Positions 24,773 through 35,037 of a DNA stretch of 64,000 nt are shown here, one piece after another; positions within the stretch are counted from its first letter, which is position 1, and every line of letters begins with the position of its first letter. The notes beneath the pieces were generated by a model. It had not been told where the DNA came from and made no database searches. It worked only from the letters and a program-made list of their open reading frames with translations. Made by a program: the position numbers and the translations under genes. The stretch spans positions 4,960,001-5,024,000 of the forward strand of contig NZ_AP028461.1 of assembly GCF_033097365.1 (NCBI RefSeq). Direction: 5' to 3'. The DNA comes from Actinoplanes sichuanensis. GTDB lineage: Bacteria; Actinomycetota; Actinomycetes; Mycobacteriales; Micromonosporaceae.

Positions 24773-26133
24773 GCGGTCACCCGCCCCTCGGCGAACTCGT
24801 GCACGACGGTCAGCGCGACCCGGTCCGGCACGTGCCGACGAACCGCCAGAACCGTCAGTCGGGCCACCCCCTGCGGCACCGGCCGCCCGTCGGCGTCGAC
24901 CATCGGCGGCAGCGGCACGTCGAGTTGCTCACGGGCGGCCGGCAGGTGCCCGAGCCGGGCCAGGATCAGGCCGGACACGGTGTCGTACATGTCGTCGTCG
25001 GGCAGCCGGACCGCGGTGGCGTCGGTGATCTCGTCGATCCGGGCGCGGCCCGGGATCACCCAGGCGCCGGCACCGTCGGCCTCGATGGCCGGTTCGGGCA
25101 GGTCGTCCTCGTCACGGATCTCCCCCACCAGCTCCTCGGCGACGTCTTCGAGCGTGATGATGCCGGCGAAGCCGCCGTATTCGTCGACGACGATCGCCAT
25201 CTGCCGATGGGCGCTCTTCAAGATCTCCAAAACCTCCGGCAGGCGTACGGTGCCGGGCAGCGCGACAGGCGCGGTGGCCAAGGCGCCGACCGTGGTGGTG
25301 GATCGGGCGGCCGCCTCCAGGGTGACCACGTCGGCGATCGAAACCACACCGATGACGTCGTCGACACCGTCGCCGATCACCGGGAACCGGGAGTGGCCGG
25401 TGTCGAGCAGGTCGACCACTCGCGACGCCGGCTCGTGGGCGCCGATCGTGACGACGTCGACCCGGGGGCGCATCGACTCGACCGCGGTCCTGGTCCGGAA
25501 GGCCAGACCGTGGTCCAGCAACCGGGCGGCGCGGGCGTCGAGGGTGCCCTCGCTGCCGGCGGCGGCGATGATCCGGTCCAGGTCCTCCGAGGTGGCGCCC
25601 TGCGGCAACTCCTCGATCGGCTCGATACCGACCGCGCGGAGCAGCCGGTTGGCGGCGGCGTCGAAGACCCGGATCAACGGCCCGACCACGGCCAGGTAGA
25701 TCAGTGTGGACCGGGACAGCGCCCGGGCCAGCGCCTCCGGTTTGGCGATGGCCAGGTTCTTCGGAGCCAACTCGCCGAGGACCATCTGCACCACCGTGGC
25801 GAACAGCAGTGCGAACACCATGGCGATGGTCGTGCCGGCGGCCTGCGAAAGGCCGGTCAGCCCGAGCAGCTCGGCGGTGCCGCGGCCCAGGAACGGCTCG
25901 GCGACATAACCAGCGAGCAGGGCGGTGACGGTGATGCCGACCTGCGCCCCGGAGAGCACGAACGACAGTCGGCGGGTCACCTCGAGGGCGCGCTGTGCGG
26001 CGGGATCACCGTCGTCGGCCATCGCGCGCAGCTGCTCCCGGTCGACGGCGACGTAGGCGAACTCCTGGGCCACGAAATATCCGGTGGCGGCGGTCAGCAC
26101 TACGATCGCGAGAACACCTATGGTGATCAACAC
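24769..26133 (-). CDS. CNNM/CorC-type (hemolysin C family) membrane protein, long form
   Basis: A 454-residue protein with a DUF21/CNNM membrane domain (GYFVAQEFAYVAVDREQL; VLGELAPKNLAIAKPE), a CBS pair (VESMRPRVDVVTIG to FAGIITLEDVAEELVGEI) and a C-terminal CorC_HlyC domain (GAWVIPGRARIDEI, GLILARLGHLP). Probable Mg2+/Co2+ transport or its regulation. GTG start at 26133, first gene of a two-gene operon, divergent from the MerR gene at 26279 across 145 bases. Confidence 0.9.
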   Translation of the reverse strand: MLITIGVLAIVVLTAATGYFVAQEFAYVAVDREQLRAMADDGDPAAQRALEVTRRLSFVLSGAQVGITVTALLAGYVAEPFLGRGTAELLGLTGLSQAAGTTIAMVFALLFATVVQMVLGELAPKNLAIAKPEALARALSRSTLIYLAVVGPLIRVFDAAANRLLRAVGIEPIEELPQGATSEDLDRIIAAAGSEGTLDARAARLLDHGLAFRTRTAVESMRPRVDVVTIGAHEPASRVVDLLDTGHSRFPVIGDGVDDVIGVVSIADVVTLEAAARSTTTVGALATAPVALPGTVRLPEVLEILKSAHRQMAIVVDEYGGFAGIITLEDVAEELVGEIRDEDDLPEPAIEADGAGAWVIPGRARIDEITDATAVRLPDDDMYDTVSGLILARLGHLPAAREQLDVPLPPMVDADGRPVPQGVARLTVLAVRRHVPDRVALTVVHEFAEGRVTA

Positions 26134-26231
26134 GTGGGATCACCGCTGTGTGTGAAGTGGGGCCGGGTCACTCCCGGCCGGGTACTACAACCGTCAGGCG
26201 TACTGTTGGACACCGCCGCAAACTAGCACGT

Positions 26232-26247
26232 GCAACTGTACGGTTGC
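26232..26247. promoter_or_regulatory. Inverted repeat GCAAC-N6-GTTGC upstream of MerR gene
   Basis: GCAACTGTACGGTTGC has perfect 5-bp arms, 32-47 bases before the MerR start; a similar CAAC/GTTG pairing occurs around 26187-26208. Likely a MerR-type operator in the shared promoter region with the CorC pair. Confidence 0.4.
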
Positions 26248-26278
26248 TGGAAGCCGAGACGCCGGGAGGTAGACCCAG

Positions 26279-26671
26279 GTGAGCGACCTGCTACGGATCG
26301 GCGAGCTCGCCGCGCAGGCCGGAGTCAGCAACCGCACCGTCGACTACTACACCCAGCTCGGCCTGCTGCAGACCGCCGAACGCACCGGCGGCGGCTTCCG
26401 CCTCTACGACCCGTCGGCGGTCGACACCATCGCCACCATCAAGCAGCTGGAAGAACACGGCCTGAGCCTGCAGACCATCGCGAACGCGCTGAACGGCGCC
26501 GGCGACACCGACCTGGCCGCGAAGCTCGACAGCCTCACCGCCGGCCTGCAGGCCCTGCAGGAGGCCGCCGCCGATGCCCCGCAGGCCCAGGCTCTGCTCA
26601 CCCTGTTGAGCGGCCGCGCCCACGCCCTGATCGACCTGGCCCTGACGATCGTCGACTCCCCACTGATCTGA
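26279..26671 (+). CDS. MerR family transcriptional regulator
   Basis: A 130-residue regulator with the MerR winged helix at the N-terminus (LRIGELAAQAGVSNRTVDYYTQLGLL, FRLYDPSAVDTI) and a short coiled-coil tail (LAAKLDSLTAGLQALQEAAADA). It contains no cysteine, so it is not a thiol-liganded metal or redox sensor. The GTG at 26279 follows GGGAGGT. It is divergent from the two CNNM/CorC-type transporters and may control them. Confidence 0.88.
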   Translation: MSDLLRIGELAAQAGVSNRTVDYYTQLGLLQTAERTGGGFRLYDPSAVDTIATIKQLEEHGLSLQTIANALNGAGDTDLAAKLDSLTAGLQALQEAAADAPQAQALLTLLSGRAHALIDLALTIVDSPLI

Positions 26672-26732
26672 CCCGGCCCAGAACCGCAACCGGCCGACCG
26701 GCGGCCGCAGACCTCCGGGCAAGATTCACCGG

Positions 26733-27263
26733 ATGACGACCGAGCACGGAGTCCTCTACATCATCGCCTGTGCGGCCGGCCCGGCGGGCGAAGTCGGTAC
26801 CCTCGTCAAACTCGCCCAGAACGACGGCTGGACCGTCCAGATCATCGCCACACCGTCGGCGCTCGACTTCATCGACACCGCCGCCCTGGAACAGCAGACC
26901 GGCCGTCCCGTCCGCAGTCGGTACCGCAAACCCAGCGAGCCCCGCAGCCCCCGCGCGGACGCCGTCATCGTCGCCCCGGCCACCTACAACACGATCAACA
27001 AGTTCGCCAACGGCATCACCGACACGTACGCCCTCGGTCTGCTCGCCGAAGCCCCCGGCCTGGGCATCCCCGTCGTCATCCTGCCCTTCGTCAACACCGC
27101 GCTGGCCGCCCGCGCCCCGTTCCGCCGAAGCATCCGCCGGCTGCGGGACGAGGAGGGGATCCGCGTCCTGTACGGGCCCGGCGAGTTCGAACCCCACGAG
27201 CCGGGCACCGGCGACACCGTGCTGAGCACCTACCCCTGGCGGCTCGCGCTGCAGCAGCTGTAG
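26733..27263 (+). CDS. Flavoprotein of the HFCD family (phosphopantothenoylcysteine decarboxylase-like)
   Basis: A 176-residue flavoprotein: LYIIACAAGPAG at the N-terminus binds the FMN phosphate, ADAVIVAPATYNTINKFANGITD is the FMN-contact and active-site block, and PVVILPFVNTALAARAPFRRSI is the substrate clamp region. HFCD enzymes oxidatively decarboxylate C-terminal or free cysteine derivatives. It is a stand-alone copy without the CoaB ligase half, so it may act on a special substrate. The ATG at 26733 follows the MerR gene by 61 bases. Confidence 0.8.
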   Translation: MTTEHGVLYIIACAAGPAGEVGTLVKLAQNDGWTVQIIATPSALDFIDTAALEQQTGRPVRSRYRKPSEPRSPRADAVIVAPATYNTINKFANGITDTYALGLLAEAPGLGIPVVILPFVNTALAARAPFRRSIRRLRDEEGIRVLYGPGEFEPHEPGTGDTVLSTYPWRLALQQL

Positions 27264-27269
27264 CGCGGC

Positions 27270-27297
27270 GAGCGGCCGGGCCCGTCCGGCCCCGCTC
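27270..27297. terminator. Hairpin between convergent genes
   Basis: GAGCGG (27270-27275) pairs with CCGCTC (27292-27297), with an inner CCGG/CCGG stem, in the 40-base gap between converging genes. Probable bidirectional terminator. Confidence 0.5.
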
Positions 27298-27303
27298 CGA
27301 CAG

Positions 27304-27807
27304 TCAGTTCTCGGCCATCGATGGCGGCCATGGGCCCGGTTTCGGGCCGTAGGCCAGTTCTCTGGCGGAGACGTTGTCGGGGGCGAGCTCCTGCACCACA
27401 CGACGGGCCGCGTCATCCTCGTCTCGGTCCCGGAGGATACGAATAAGCAGGTAGAGGGCGGTTCGGTCGCCGTCGACCGCTCGTGCTCGCAGTTCGTCGG
27501 CCCGCCCCTCCTGGTGCAGCTGCCGGTCCAGGCGCCGACGGGCCTGGTGGTCGGTCTCGGCGAGGGCGGTGAGTTCGTCGAGTCGCCCGGACCGGGCCAG
27601 GGCGTCCAGGCGCCCGAGTTTCGCCTCGTAGACGGCATGGTTCTGGGCTTCGTCGAGTGCGGCCCGGTGGGCCGCGGTGGGGAACTCGGCGAGGACCGAC
27701 ACATACATCTCGATCGCCGCCGCATAATCACCACGCTCGGCCGCCTGGTCGGCTGCCCGCACCGTCGACAGCGGCGGTTCGAGGTCGGGATAGGGGTCGA
27801 CGTCCAT
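27304..27807 (-). CDS. Hypothetical alpha-helical (TPR-like) protein
   Basis: A 167-residue soluble protein. The N-terminal part STVRAADQAAERGDYAAAIEMYVSVLAEFP matches one TPR unit; the rest is helical and rich in Arg and Asp (LGRLDALARSGRLDELTALAE, ALYLLIRILRDRDEDDAARRVVQEL). No catalytic motif; function unknown. The ATG at 27807 is preferred over 27819. It lies after kdpD, where kdpE would be expected, but it is not a response regulator. Confidence 0.6.
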   Translation of the reverse strand: MDVDPYPDLEPPLSTVRAADQAAERGDYAAAIEMYVSVLAEFPTAAHRAALDEAQNHAVYEAKLGRLDALARSGRLDELTALAETDHQARRRLDRQLHQEGRADELRARAVDGDRTALYLLIRILRDRDEDDAARRVVQELAPDNVSARELAYGPKPGPWPPSMAEN

Positions 27808-27911
27808 GGCCACCATCATGCCGAAGCCGGGAAAGGGCCCGGCCGTCCCGGACGCCGCCCGTCAGGTGCGTAAGCCGCGCCGCGGGGTGAGGGATCCGCT
27901 GGACAGCGCAC

Positions 27912-30395
27912 TCAGGCCGCACCCGTGGCGGGCAGGGCGATGATCATCGTGAGTCCCCCGCCGGGGGTCGCCTCCGGGGTGAGGGTGCCGCCCATCGCCT
28001 CGGTCAAGCCCCGGGACAGGGCCAGGCCGAGGCCGACTCCGCTGTGGTTGTCGCGGTCGCCCAGGCGCTGGAACGGCAGGAACACGTCGTCGCGGCGGTC
28101 GTCGGGGATGCCGGGGCCGTGGTCGATGACGCGGAGTTCGACGGTGTCGCCGTGGCTGCTGCCGGTGATGATCGGTGGCCGGTCGGGTGGGCTGTAGCGC
28201 AGCGCGTTGGTGACGATGTTGACCAGGATGCGTTCGAGGAGACCGGGGTCGGCGTGCAGTAGCGGCAGGTCGTCGGGGACGTGCACGATCACCCGGCGAC
28301 CGTCGGGGCCGATGTCGTCGAGGGCCCGGGGGACGACCTCCTCGGCGCCGACGTCGATGGCGGCGACGCCGAGGGCGCCGGCCTGCAGGCGGCTCATGTC
28401 GAGCAGGTTGGCGACCAGGCGGTCCAGACGGTCGAGGGATTCGTCGGCGGTGGCGAGCAGTTCCGCGCGGTCGTGGTCGTCGAATCGCACGTCGGGGCTG
28501 CGCAGACTGGCCACCGCGGCTTTCGCGGACGCGAGTGGCGTACGCAGATCATGGCTGACTGCCGCGAGTAACGCGGTCCGCAACCGGTTCGCCTCGGCGA
28601 GGGGTTTCGCCGTCGCCGCCTCGGTGGTGAGGCGTTCCTGGCGGAGGGCGACGGCGGCCTGGGCGGCGAAGGCCTCCACGATGCGCCTGTCGGAGGCCGG
28701 CAGGATCCGGCCTTTGAGCAGCACCAACAGGCCCTCACCGGCGTTGACTTCGACATCGGCGTCCAACGGCCGCGCGCAGGCGGGCTGACCGACCGCGGTG
28801 ACGACCGTGCCGTTCTCCACGAGGGTGACCGAGTCCAGGCCGAAGGTCTCCCGGAGCCGTTCGAGCAGTGCGGTCAGCGGCCGGGCACCGCGCAGGACAC
28901 TGCCGGCGACGGTGGCGAGGGTCTGCGCGTCGGCGGTGGCCTCGGCGGCCTGCCGGGTCTTGCGGGCGGCGGTGTCGACGACCCAGCTGACCGCGATGGC
29001 GACGACGACGAAGATGGCCAGCGCGAGCAGGTTCTGGCCTTCGGCGATGGTGAACCGGCCGACCGGCGGGGTGAAGAACCAGTTGAGCAGCAGCGATCCG
29101 GTGACCGCGGCGAGTAGGGCGGGCCACAGGCCGCCGATGATGGCGACGCCGATGACCGCGACCAGGAAGAGCAGGATGTCGTCGACCAGCGGCAGGGCGG
29201 GGGCGGTCTTGAGCACGACGGTCAGCAGCGGCAGCCCGAGCACGGTGGTGACGAACCCGGCGACCCGGCGGCCTCGGGACAGCGCTTCCGGCATCGGGCC
29301 GCGGCGGCGGCCCCGCCCGGCGCGTTCGTGGGTGACCAGGTGCACGTCGATGGATCCGGACCGGGCGATGGTGGTGACGCCGACCCCGGCCGCGAACAGT
29401 TGCGCGAACCGGCCGCGGCTGGACGCGCCGAGGACGACCTGGGTGGCGTTGGCGCCGCGCGCGAAGTCGAGCAGCGCCTGCGGGATGTCGGTGCCGACGA
29501 CTTGGTGGTAGCTGCCGCCGAGGCTCTCCACCAGGACCCGCTGCCGGGCCAGGGCGGCCGGGTCGGCGCCGGCCAGGCCGTCGTTGCGGGCGACGTGCAC
29601 GGCCAGCAGGTCGGCGCCTTTGGTCCGGGCGGCGATCCGGGACGCGCGGCGGATGAGGGTGTCGCCTTCGGGGCCGCCGGTGAGTGCGACGACGACCCGT
29701 TCGCGGGTCTCCCAGGTGGAGTCGATGGCGTTGTCGGTGCGGTATCGGTCGAGCTGGTCCTCGACCTGGTCGGCCAGCCAGAGCAGGGCGAGTTCACGCA
29801 GCGCGGTGAGGTTGCCGGTGCGGAAGTAGTTGCCGAGCGCCGCGTCGATCTTCTCGGGCCGGTAGATGTTGCCGTGCGCCATCCGGCGCCGCAGCGCCTC
29901 GGGGGTCATGTCGACGAGTTCGACCTGTTCGGCGGCGCGGACGACGCCGTCGGGGACGGTCTCGCGCTGTTCGACGCCGGTGATCCGGGCCACGACGTCG
30001 TTGAGCGACTCCAGGTGCTGGACGTTGACCGTGGTGAGCACGCTGATGCCGGCGTCCAGCAGGTCCTGGACGTCCTGCCAACGTTTGGTGTTGCGGGAGC
30101 CGGGAACGTTGGTGTGAGCGAGTTCGTCGACCACGGCGACATCCGGGCGCCGTCGCAGGACGGCGTCGAGGTCCATCTCGGTGAAGGCCGCGCCGCGATA
30201 GTTCATCTCGCGGCGCGGCATCACCTCGAGGTCGTCGAGCATGGCGGCGGTGTGTCTGCGGCCGTGGGTCTCGACCAGGGCGATCACGACGTCGGTGCCA
30301 CGTCCGGCGCGGCGGTGGGCCTCTTCGAGCATGGTGTACGTCTTGCCGACGCCCGGTGCCGCGCCGAGGTAGATCCGCAGTTCTCCGCGTGCCAT
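27912..30395 (-). CDS. kdpD: KdpD osmosensitive K+ channel histidine kinase
   Basis: An 827-residue sensor kinase controlling the Kdp potassium pump. In order: the KdpD N-terminal domain with Walker A GAAPGVGKTY (about residues 11-20) and VVDELAHTNVPGSRN; a universal-stress-protein-like domain (about 220-345); four membrane helices of the DUF4118 type (about 365-480); a GAF-like segment; the phosphorylated His in AAVSHDLRTPLAS (about 600); and the HATPase domain (NALRYSPP, DHGPGIPDD, GVGLGLALSRG). The ATG at 30395 lies 13 bases after kdpC. No kdpE follows. Confidence 0.95.
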   Translation of the reverse strand: MARGELRIYLGAAPGVGKTYTMLEEAHRRAGRGTDVVIALVETHGRRHTAAMLDDLEVMPRREMNYRGAAFTEMDLDAVLRRRPDVAVVDELAHTNVPGSRNTKRWQDVQDLLDAGISVLTTVNVQHLESLNDVVARITGVEQRETVPDGVVRAAEQVELVDMTPEALRRRMAHGNIYRPEKIDAALGNYFRTGNLTALRELALLWLADQVEDQLDRYRTDNAIDSTWETRERVVVALTGGPEGDTLIRRASRIAARTKGADLLAVHVARNDGLAGADPAALARQRVLVESLGGSYHQVVGTDIPQALLDFARGANATQVVLGASSRGRFAQLFAAGVGVTTIARSGSIDVHLVTHERAGRGRRRGPMPEALSRGRRVAGFVTTVLGLPLLTVVLKTAPALPLVDDILLFLVAVIGVAIIGGLWPALLAAVTGSLLLNWFFTPPVGRFTIAEGQNLLALAIFVVVAIAVSWVVDTAARKTRQAAEATADAQTLATVAGSVLRGARPLTALLERLRETFGLDSVTLVENGTVVTAVGQPACARPLDADVEVNAGEGLLVLLKGRILPASDRRIVEAFAAQAAVALRQERLTTEAATAKPLAEANRLRTALLAAVSHDLRTPLASAKAAVASLRSPDVRFDDHDRAELLATADESLDRLDRLVANLLDMSRLQAGALGVAAIDVGAEEVVPRALDDIGPDGRRVIVHVPDDLPLLHADPGLLERILVNIVTNALRYSPPDRPPIITGSSHGDTVELRVIDHGPGIPDDRRDDVFLPFQRLGDRDNHSGVGLGLALSRGLTEAMGGTLTPEATPGGGLTMIIALPATGAA

Positions 30396-30408
30396 GAGAT
30401 GTCCCCCG

Positions 30409-31257
30409 CTATCGGCCGTCGAGGGCCAGGTTGAGTTCGAGGACGTCGACGACGGGCTCGCCGAGGAAGCCGAGGGCCCGTCCGGTGGTGTGTTCGGCGA
30501 TCAGCTCACGGACGCGTCCCTCGTCGATTCCACGTTCGCGGGCTATCCGGGGAACCTGTAGTTCGGCGTAGGCGGGGCTGATGTGCGGGTCGAGGCCGCT
30601 GCCACTGGCGGTGACGGCGTCGGCGGGGACCACCGGATCGGCCGGGGCGTCGCCGCGGATGGGGGTGATGACGCCGCCCAGCGCCCGGTAGTCCTCGCCG
30701 TTCTTCGCCGGTTCGACGGCCACGCCGTCGTAGGTGGCCAGGAACGGGGCGCCGGTCTGGTTGACCGAGACGACCCGGGTGATCGGCCCGGTGAAGCCGT
30801 CGCGGTGGAAGACCGCCAGGACCGCGCCGACACCGTCGACGGTGCAGTAGGGGCGGCGGCCGTCGACGCCTTCGAGCTCGCCGACGGCGAGGCTGCGGGC
30901 GCAGACCTGGGTGAGCAGGCTCTGCGACGCGGTCTCCGGGTCGTCGGAGAGGGTGTCGACGACGCTTTCCGGGCCGAGGTTGCTCGCCGCGGTGGCCGTC
31001 GGGTCGTAGCCGTCGCCCGCGGCGGAGGGGCGGGACTGGAAGTAGCGGGGCACCGGATCGCCGTCGGCGTCGGTGAACGACTGGCCGATCAGGGTGCTGC
31101 CGACCGGTGTCATCGACCCGGTCGCCTTGTCGGACAGGCCGGGGATCTTGCCGACGCCGACCAACAGCAGCGGGTAGGCCAGGCCGAGGACGGCGGTGAG
31201 GACGAGCAGGGCGCGCAGGGCGGCGAGGTGCTGGGCGAGCCAGGCAGGAAGTCGCAT
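30409..31257 (-). CDS. kdpC: KdpC, accessory subunit of the K+-transporting ATPase
   Basis: A 282-residue subunit with one N-terminal membrane helix ([23 protein letters not shown]), longer than the roughly 190 residues of the E. coli protein because of a central insertion (about residues 110-185). The conserved family blocks are [52 protein letters not shown] and [25 protein letters not shown]. It stabilises the KdpFABC complex and raises its potassium or ATP affinity. It starts 5 bases after kdpB. Confidence 0.95.
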   Translation of the reverse strand: MRLPAWLAQHLAALRALLVLTAVLGLAYPLLLVGVGKIPGLSDKATGSMTPVGSTLIGQSFTDADGDPVPRYFQSRPSAAGDGYDPTATAASNLGPESVVDTLSDDPETASQSLLTQVCARSLAVGELEGVDGRRPYCTVDGVGAVLAVFHRDGFTGPITRVVSVNQTGAPFLATYDGVAVEPAKNGEDYRALGGVITPIRGDAPADPVVPADAVTASGSGLDPHISPAYAELQVPRIARERGIDEGRVRELIAEHTTGRALGFLGEPVVDVLELNLALDGR

Positions 31258-31262
31258 TCTGA

Positions 31263-33305
31263 TCAGATCCCGGGGATGAACTGGATGAGCAGGTCGATGA
31301 GTTTGATGCCGAGGAACGGGGTGATCACGCCGCCGAGTCCGTAGATCAGCAGGTTGCGGCTGAGTAGGCGGCTCGCCGACGACGGCCGGGAGCGGACGCC
31401 GCGCAGCGCGAGCGGGATCAGGAAGACGATCACGATCGCGTTGAAGACGACCGCGGACAGGATCGCCGAGCCGGGCGAGTGCAGCCGCATGATGTTGAGC
31501 GTGTCCAGGCCCGGGTAGACGCCCGCGAACATGGCCGGGATGATCGCGAAGTACTTGGCGATGTCGTTGGCGATGGAGAACGTCGTCAACGCGCCACGGG
31601 TGATCAGAAGCTGCTTGCCGATCTCGACGATCTCGATCAGTTTCGTCGGGTCGGAGTCCAGGTCGACCATGTTGCCGGCCTCTTTGGCGGCCGACGTGCC
31701 GGTGTTCATGGCGACGCCGACGTCGGCCTGCGCGAGGGCGGGCGCGTCGTTCGTACCGTCGCCGGTCATCGCGACCAACCGGCCGCCCGCCTGTTCCTTG
31801 CGGATATAGGCGAGTTTGTCCTCGGGGGTGGCCTCGGCGAGGAAGTCGTCGACGCCGGCCTCGGCGGCGATCGCCGCCGCGGTGCGCGGGTTGTCGCCGG
31901 TGATCATCACGGTCCGGATGCCCATCCGGCGCATCTCGTCGAACCGTTCGCGCATCCCCGGCTTGACCACGTCCTTGAGGTGGATCACTCCGAGCACCCG
32001 ATCGTTTTCGGCCACGACGAGCGGAGTGCCACCGGTGGAGCTGATCCGGTCGACGATCGCGTCCACCTCGATGTCACGGACGCCGGCCCAGTTGAGCACC
32101 GCCGTCGCGGCGCCCTTGCGGATCCGCCGGTCGCCGATGTCGACGCCGCTCATCCGGGTCTGCGCGGTGAACGGCACGAATGTCGCGTCACCGATCGGTA
32201 CGTCTTCGGCGCCGGCCAGCGCCACGATCGACCGCCCCTCGGGCGTCTCGTCGGCGAGGCTGCTCAACCGCGCGGCCTCGGCGAGGACCGCGAGATCCAC
32301 ACCCGTCAGGGGTACGAACTCCGCCGCCTGCCGATTGCCGAACGTGATCGTCCCCGTCTTGTCGAGCAGCAGCGTGTTCACATCTCCGGCGGCCTCGACC
32401 GCGCGGCCGCTCATGGCGAGGACGTTGCGCTGCACGAGCCGGTCCATACCGGCGATGCCGATCGCCGACAGCAGCGCACCGATGGTCGTCGGGATGAGAC
32501 AGACCAGCAGCGACACCAGCACGATCCCGGTGACCCCGTTACCGTCGATCGCCGCGGTGTCCGGCGCCGCCGTCTGGTAGGCCTTGGAGTAGATCGCCAG
32601 CGGCTGCAACGTGACGACGGCCAGCAGGAAGATGACCGTCAGCGCGGCGAGCAGGATGCTCAGTGCGATCTCGTTCGGTGTCTTCTGCCGGTTCGCGCCT
32701 TCGACCAGGGCGATCATCCGGTCGACGAAGCTCTCGCCGGGTTTCTGGGTGATCCGCACGACGATCCGGTCGGACAGCACCTTCGTGCCGCCGGTGACCG
32801 CCGACCGGTCGCCGCCCGACTCGCGGATGACCGGAGCCGATTCGCCGGTGATGGCCGACTCGTCGACGCTGGCGATGCCCTCGACGACGTCGCCGTCACC
32901 GGGGATGATCTGCCCGGCCTCGACGACGACCAGGTCGCCCCGCTGGAGTTCGGGTGCCGGGATGTCCCGGCCGTCGGTGAGGTGGGCGACGGTGTCCTGC
33001 TTGGCCGATCGCAGTGCGGCGGCCTGGGCTTTGCCGCGGCCCTCGGCGACGGCTTCGGCCAGGTTCGCGAAGACGACGGTGAGCCACAGCCAGATCGTGA
33101 TCGCCCAGGCGAACAGGGTCGGCTGCACGATCGACAGGACCGTGGTGAAGACCGCGCCGACCTCGACGATGAACATCACCGGGTTGCGCCACATCACCCG
33201 CGGGTCGAGTTTGCGCAGCGCGTCGGGCAGGCTCCCGCCGACCCGCCTGGAGGGTGGCCGGGGTGCCGGGTCGACTGCGATGAGGTCGTTCAGGGTGGTG
33301 GTCAC
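31263..33305 (-). CDS. kdpB: KdpB, P-type ATPase subunit of the K+ pump
   Basis: A 680-residue P-type ATPase that drives potassium uptake with ATP. All hallmarks are present: the TGES loop ([15 protein letters not shown]), the phosphorylated Asp in [26 protein letters not shown], and the hinge [21 protein letters not shown]. Membrane segments fit the seven-helix KdpB layout. The GTG at 33305 overlaps the kdpA stop by 4 bases. Confidence 0.97.
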   Translation of the reverse strand: MTTTLNDLIAVDPAPRPPSRRVGGSLPDALRKLDPRVMWRNPVMFIVEVGAVFTTVLSIVQPTLFAWAITIWLWLTVVFANLAEAVAEGRGKAQAAALRSAKQDTVAHLTDGRDIPAPELQRGDLVVVEAGQIIPGDGDVVEGIASVDESAITGESAPVIRESGGDRSAVTGGTKVLSDRIVVRITQKPGESFVDRMIALVEGANRQKTPNEIALSILLAALTVIFLLAVVTLQPLAIYSKAYQTAAPDTAAIDGNGVTGIVLVSLLVCLIPTTIGALLSAIGIAGMDRLVQRNVLAMSGRAVEAAGDVNTLLLDKTGTITFGNRQAAEFVPLTGVDLAVLAEAARLSSLADETPEGRSIVALAGAEDVPIGDATFVPFTAQTRMSGVDIGDRRIRKGAATAVLNWAGVRDIEVDAIVDRISSTGGTPLVVAENDRVLGVIHLKDVVKPGMRERFDEMRRMGIRTVMITGDNPRTAAAIAAEAGVDDFLAEATPEDKLAYIRKEQAGGRLVAMTGDGTNDAPALAQADVGVAMNTGTSAAKEAGNMVDLDSDPTKLIEIVEIGKQLLITRGALTTFSIANDIAKYFAIIPAMFAGVYPGLDTLNIMRLHSPGSAILSAVVFNAIVIVFLIPLALRGVRSRPSSASRLLSRNLLIYGLGGVITPFLGIKLIDLLIQFIPGI

Positions 33306-34948
33306 GAGAGTCCTTCAGCGAGGGGGCCGAGCGCGAGTGCGGGCAGGAAGGTGAGGGCGACCAGGACGATCGTCACGCCGGCGACCATGGCGACGAACAG
33401 CGGCCGGTGGGTGGGCAGGGTGCCGTCGGACTCCGGGGCCGGCTGCTGGCGGGCCAGTGATCCGGCCAGCGCGAGCACCAGGACCAGCGGCAGGAACCGG
33501 CCGAACAGCATGGCCAGCCCCAGCGCGACGTCCCACCAGGGCGTGTTGACGGTGATGCCGGCGAACGCGCTGCCGTTGTTGTTGCCGGCGCTGGTGAACG
33601 CGTACAACACCTCGGAGAGACCGTGCGGGCCCGTGTTGAGTGCCGTGGAGTTGTTGCCGGTGGCGAAGGCCGCCGCCGTTCCGGCGAGCACGATCAACGG
33701 GGTGACCAGGAAGTACAGCGAGGCGAGCTGGATCTCGCGGACGCGGATCTTCTTGCCGAGATATTCCGGGGTACGGCCGACCATCAACCCGGCCACGAAG
33801 ACGGTGATGGTCGCCAGGACCAGCATGCCGTAGAGGCCCGACCCGACACCGCCGGGCGCGACCTCACCGAGCATCATGTCGACCATCGGCATCATCCCGC
33901 CGAGCGCGGTGTACGAGTCGTGGAACGAGTTGACCGCGCCGGTCGAGGTGAGGGTGGTCGCGGCGGCGAAGGTGGCCGAGTTCGGGACGCCGAAGCGGGT
34001 CTCCTTACCCTCCATGGCCGCGCCGACCGCCTGCGGCACGGTGCCGGCGCCGTGGGTCTCGAAACCGACGGTCAGCGCGATGCCGCCGAGCGCCAGGATC
34101 GCCATCACCGCGACGATGGCGTAGCCCTGCCGGTTCTGGCCGACCATCCGGCCGAAGACTCGGGGCAGGCTGAACGGGATGAGCAGGATCAGGAACACCT
34201 GGATCCAGTTCGTCCAGGCCGTCGGATTCTCGAACGGGTGGGCCGAGTTGGCGTTGTAGAAGCCGCCTCCGTTCGTACCCAACTCCTTGATCGCCTCCTG
34301 GGAGGCGACCGGGCCGCCGGTGAGGTGCTGGGCCGCGCCGGTCAGGGTGGTCACGTCGGTGCCGGCCGACAGGTTCTGCACGACGCCGCCGACCATCAGC
34401 ACGATCGCGAAGAACACCGACAGCGGCAGCAGGATCCGCAGCGTGATGCGGGTCAGGTCGACCCAGAAGTTGCCGAGCGTCTCGGATCTGCGGGCGGCGA
34501 AGCCGCGCATCAGCGCGACGGCCACGGCGATGCCGACGCTCGCGGAGACGAAGTTCTGCACCGCGAGGCCGGCCATCTGCACGAGGTGGCCCATCGTGGA
34601 CTCACCCGAGTAGGCCTGCCAGTTGGTGTTGGTGACGAAGCTGACCGCGGTGTTCCAGGCGATGTGATCGGTCACCGCCGGTAGCCCGAGGGACAACCAA
34701 AGCTTGTCCTGAAGCCGGAGGAAGGCGTAGAGGAACAGGATCGAGACGGCCGAGAACGCGAGCACGCCGCGGGCGTAGACGCCCCAGGTCTGTTCGGCGT
34801 TCGCATCCACGCCGACCAGGCGGTAGACGCCGCGTTCGACGCGGTTGTGGACGCGGCCGGTGACGACCCGGTACATGTGGTCGCCGAGCGGGCGGTACAC
34901 CGTGACGAGCGCGGCGATCAGCGTCAGCACGAAGAGCCAGCCGGCCAT
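33302..34948 (-). CDS. kdpA: KdpA, potassium-selective subunit of the K+ pump
   Basis: A 548-residue channel-like subunit of the SKT superfamily. The four pore regions include [59 protein letters not shown] and [14 protein letters not shown] repeats ([16 protein letters not shown]). It binds and occludes potassium, working with KdpB. The ATG at 34948 shares its A with the TGA of kdpF, so translation is coupled. Confidence 0.97.
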   Translation of the reverse strand: MAGWLFVLTLIAALVTVYRPLGDHMYRVVTGRVHNRVERGVYRLVGVDANAEQTWGVYARGVLAFSAVSILFLYAFLRLQDKLWLSLGLPAVTDHIAWNTAVSFVTNTNWQAYSGESTMGHLVQMAGLAVQNFVSASVGIAVAVALMRGFAARRSETLGNFWVDLTRITLRILLPLSVFFAIVLMVGGVVQNLSAGTDVTTLTGAAQHLTGGPVASQEAIKELGTNGGGFYNANSAHPFENPTAWTNWIQVFLILLIPFSLPRVFGRMVGQNRQGYAIVAVMAILALGGIALTVGFETHGAGTVPQAVGAAMEGKETRFGVPNSATFAAATTLTSTGAVNSFHDSYTALGGMMPMVDMMLGEVAPGGVGSGLYGMLVLATITVFVAGLMVGRTPEYLGKKIRVREIQLASLYFLVTPLIVLAGTAAAFATGNNSTALNTGPHGLSEVLYAFTSAGNNNGSAFAGITVNTPWWDVALGLAMLFGRFLPLVLVLALAGSLARQQPAPESDGTLPTHRPLFVAMVAGVTIVLVALTFLPALALGPLAEGLS

Positions 34949-35037
34949 CAGAATCGCTCCGGGAAGAGCAGGGCGGCCACCAGGAGGGCGGCCAGGAGTA
35001 CGGCCAGGATCAGGCCGATGGTGTTGACGGCGTTCAC
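34948..35037 (-). CDS. kdpF: KdpF small membrane subunit
   Basis: A 29-residue peptide, start GTG at 35037: a single membrane helix ([20 protein letters not shown]) ending in the family tail LFPERF. KdpF stabilises the KdpFABC complex and sits between KdpA and KdpB. It overlaps kdpA at its 3' end (TGATG) and the upstream 27-residue peptide gene at its 5' end (GTGA). Confidence 0.9.
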   Translation of the reverse strand: MNAVNTIGLILAVLLAALLVAALLFPERF

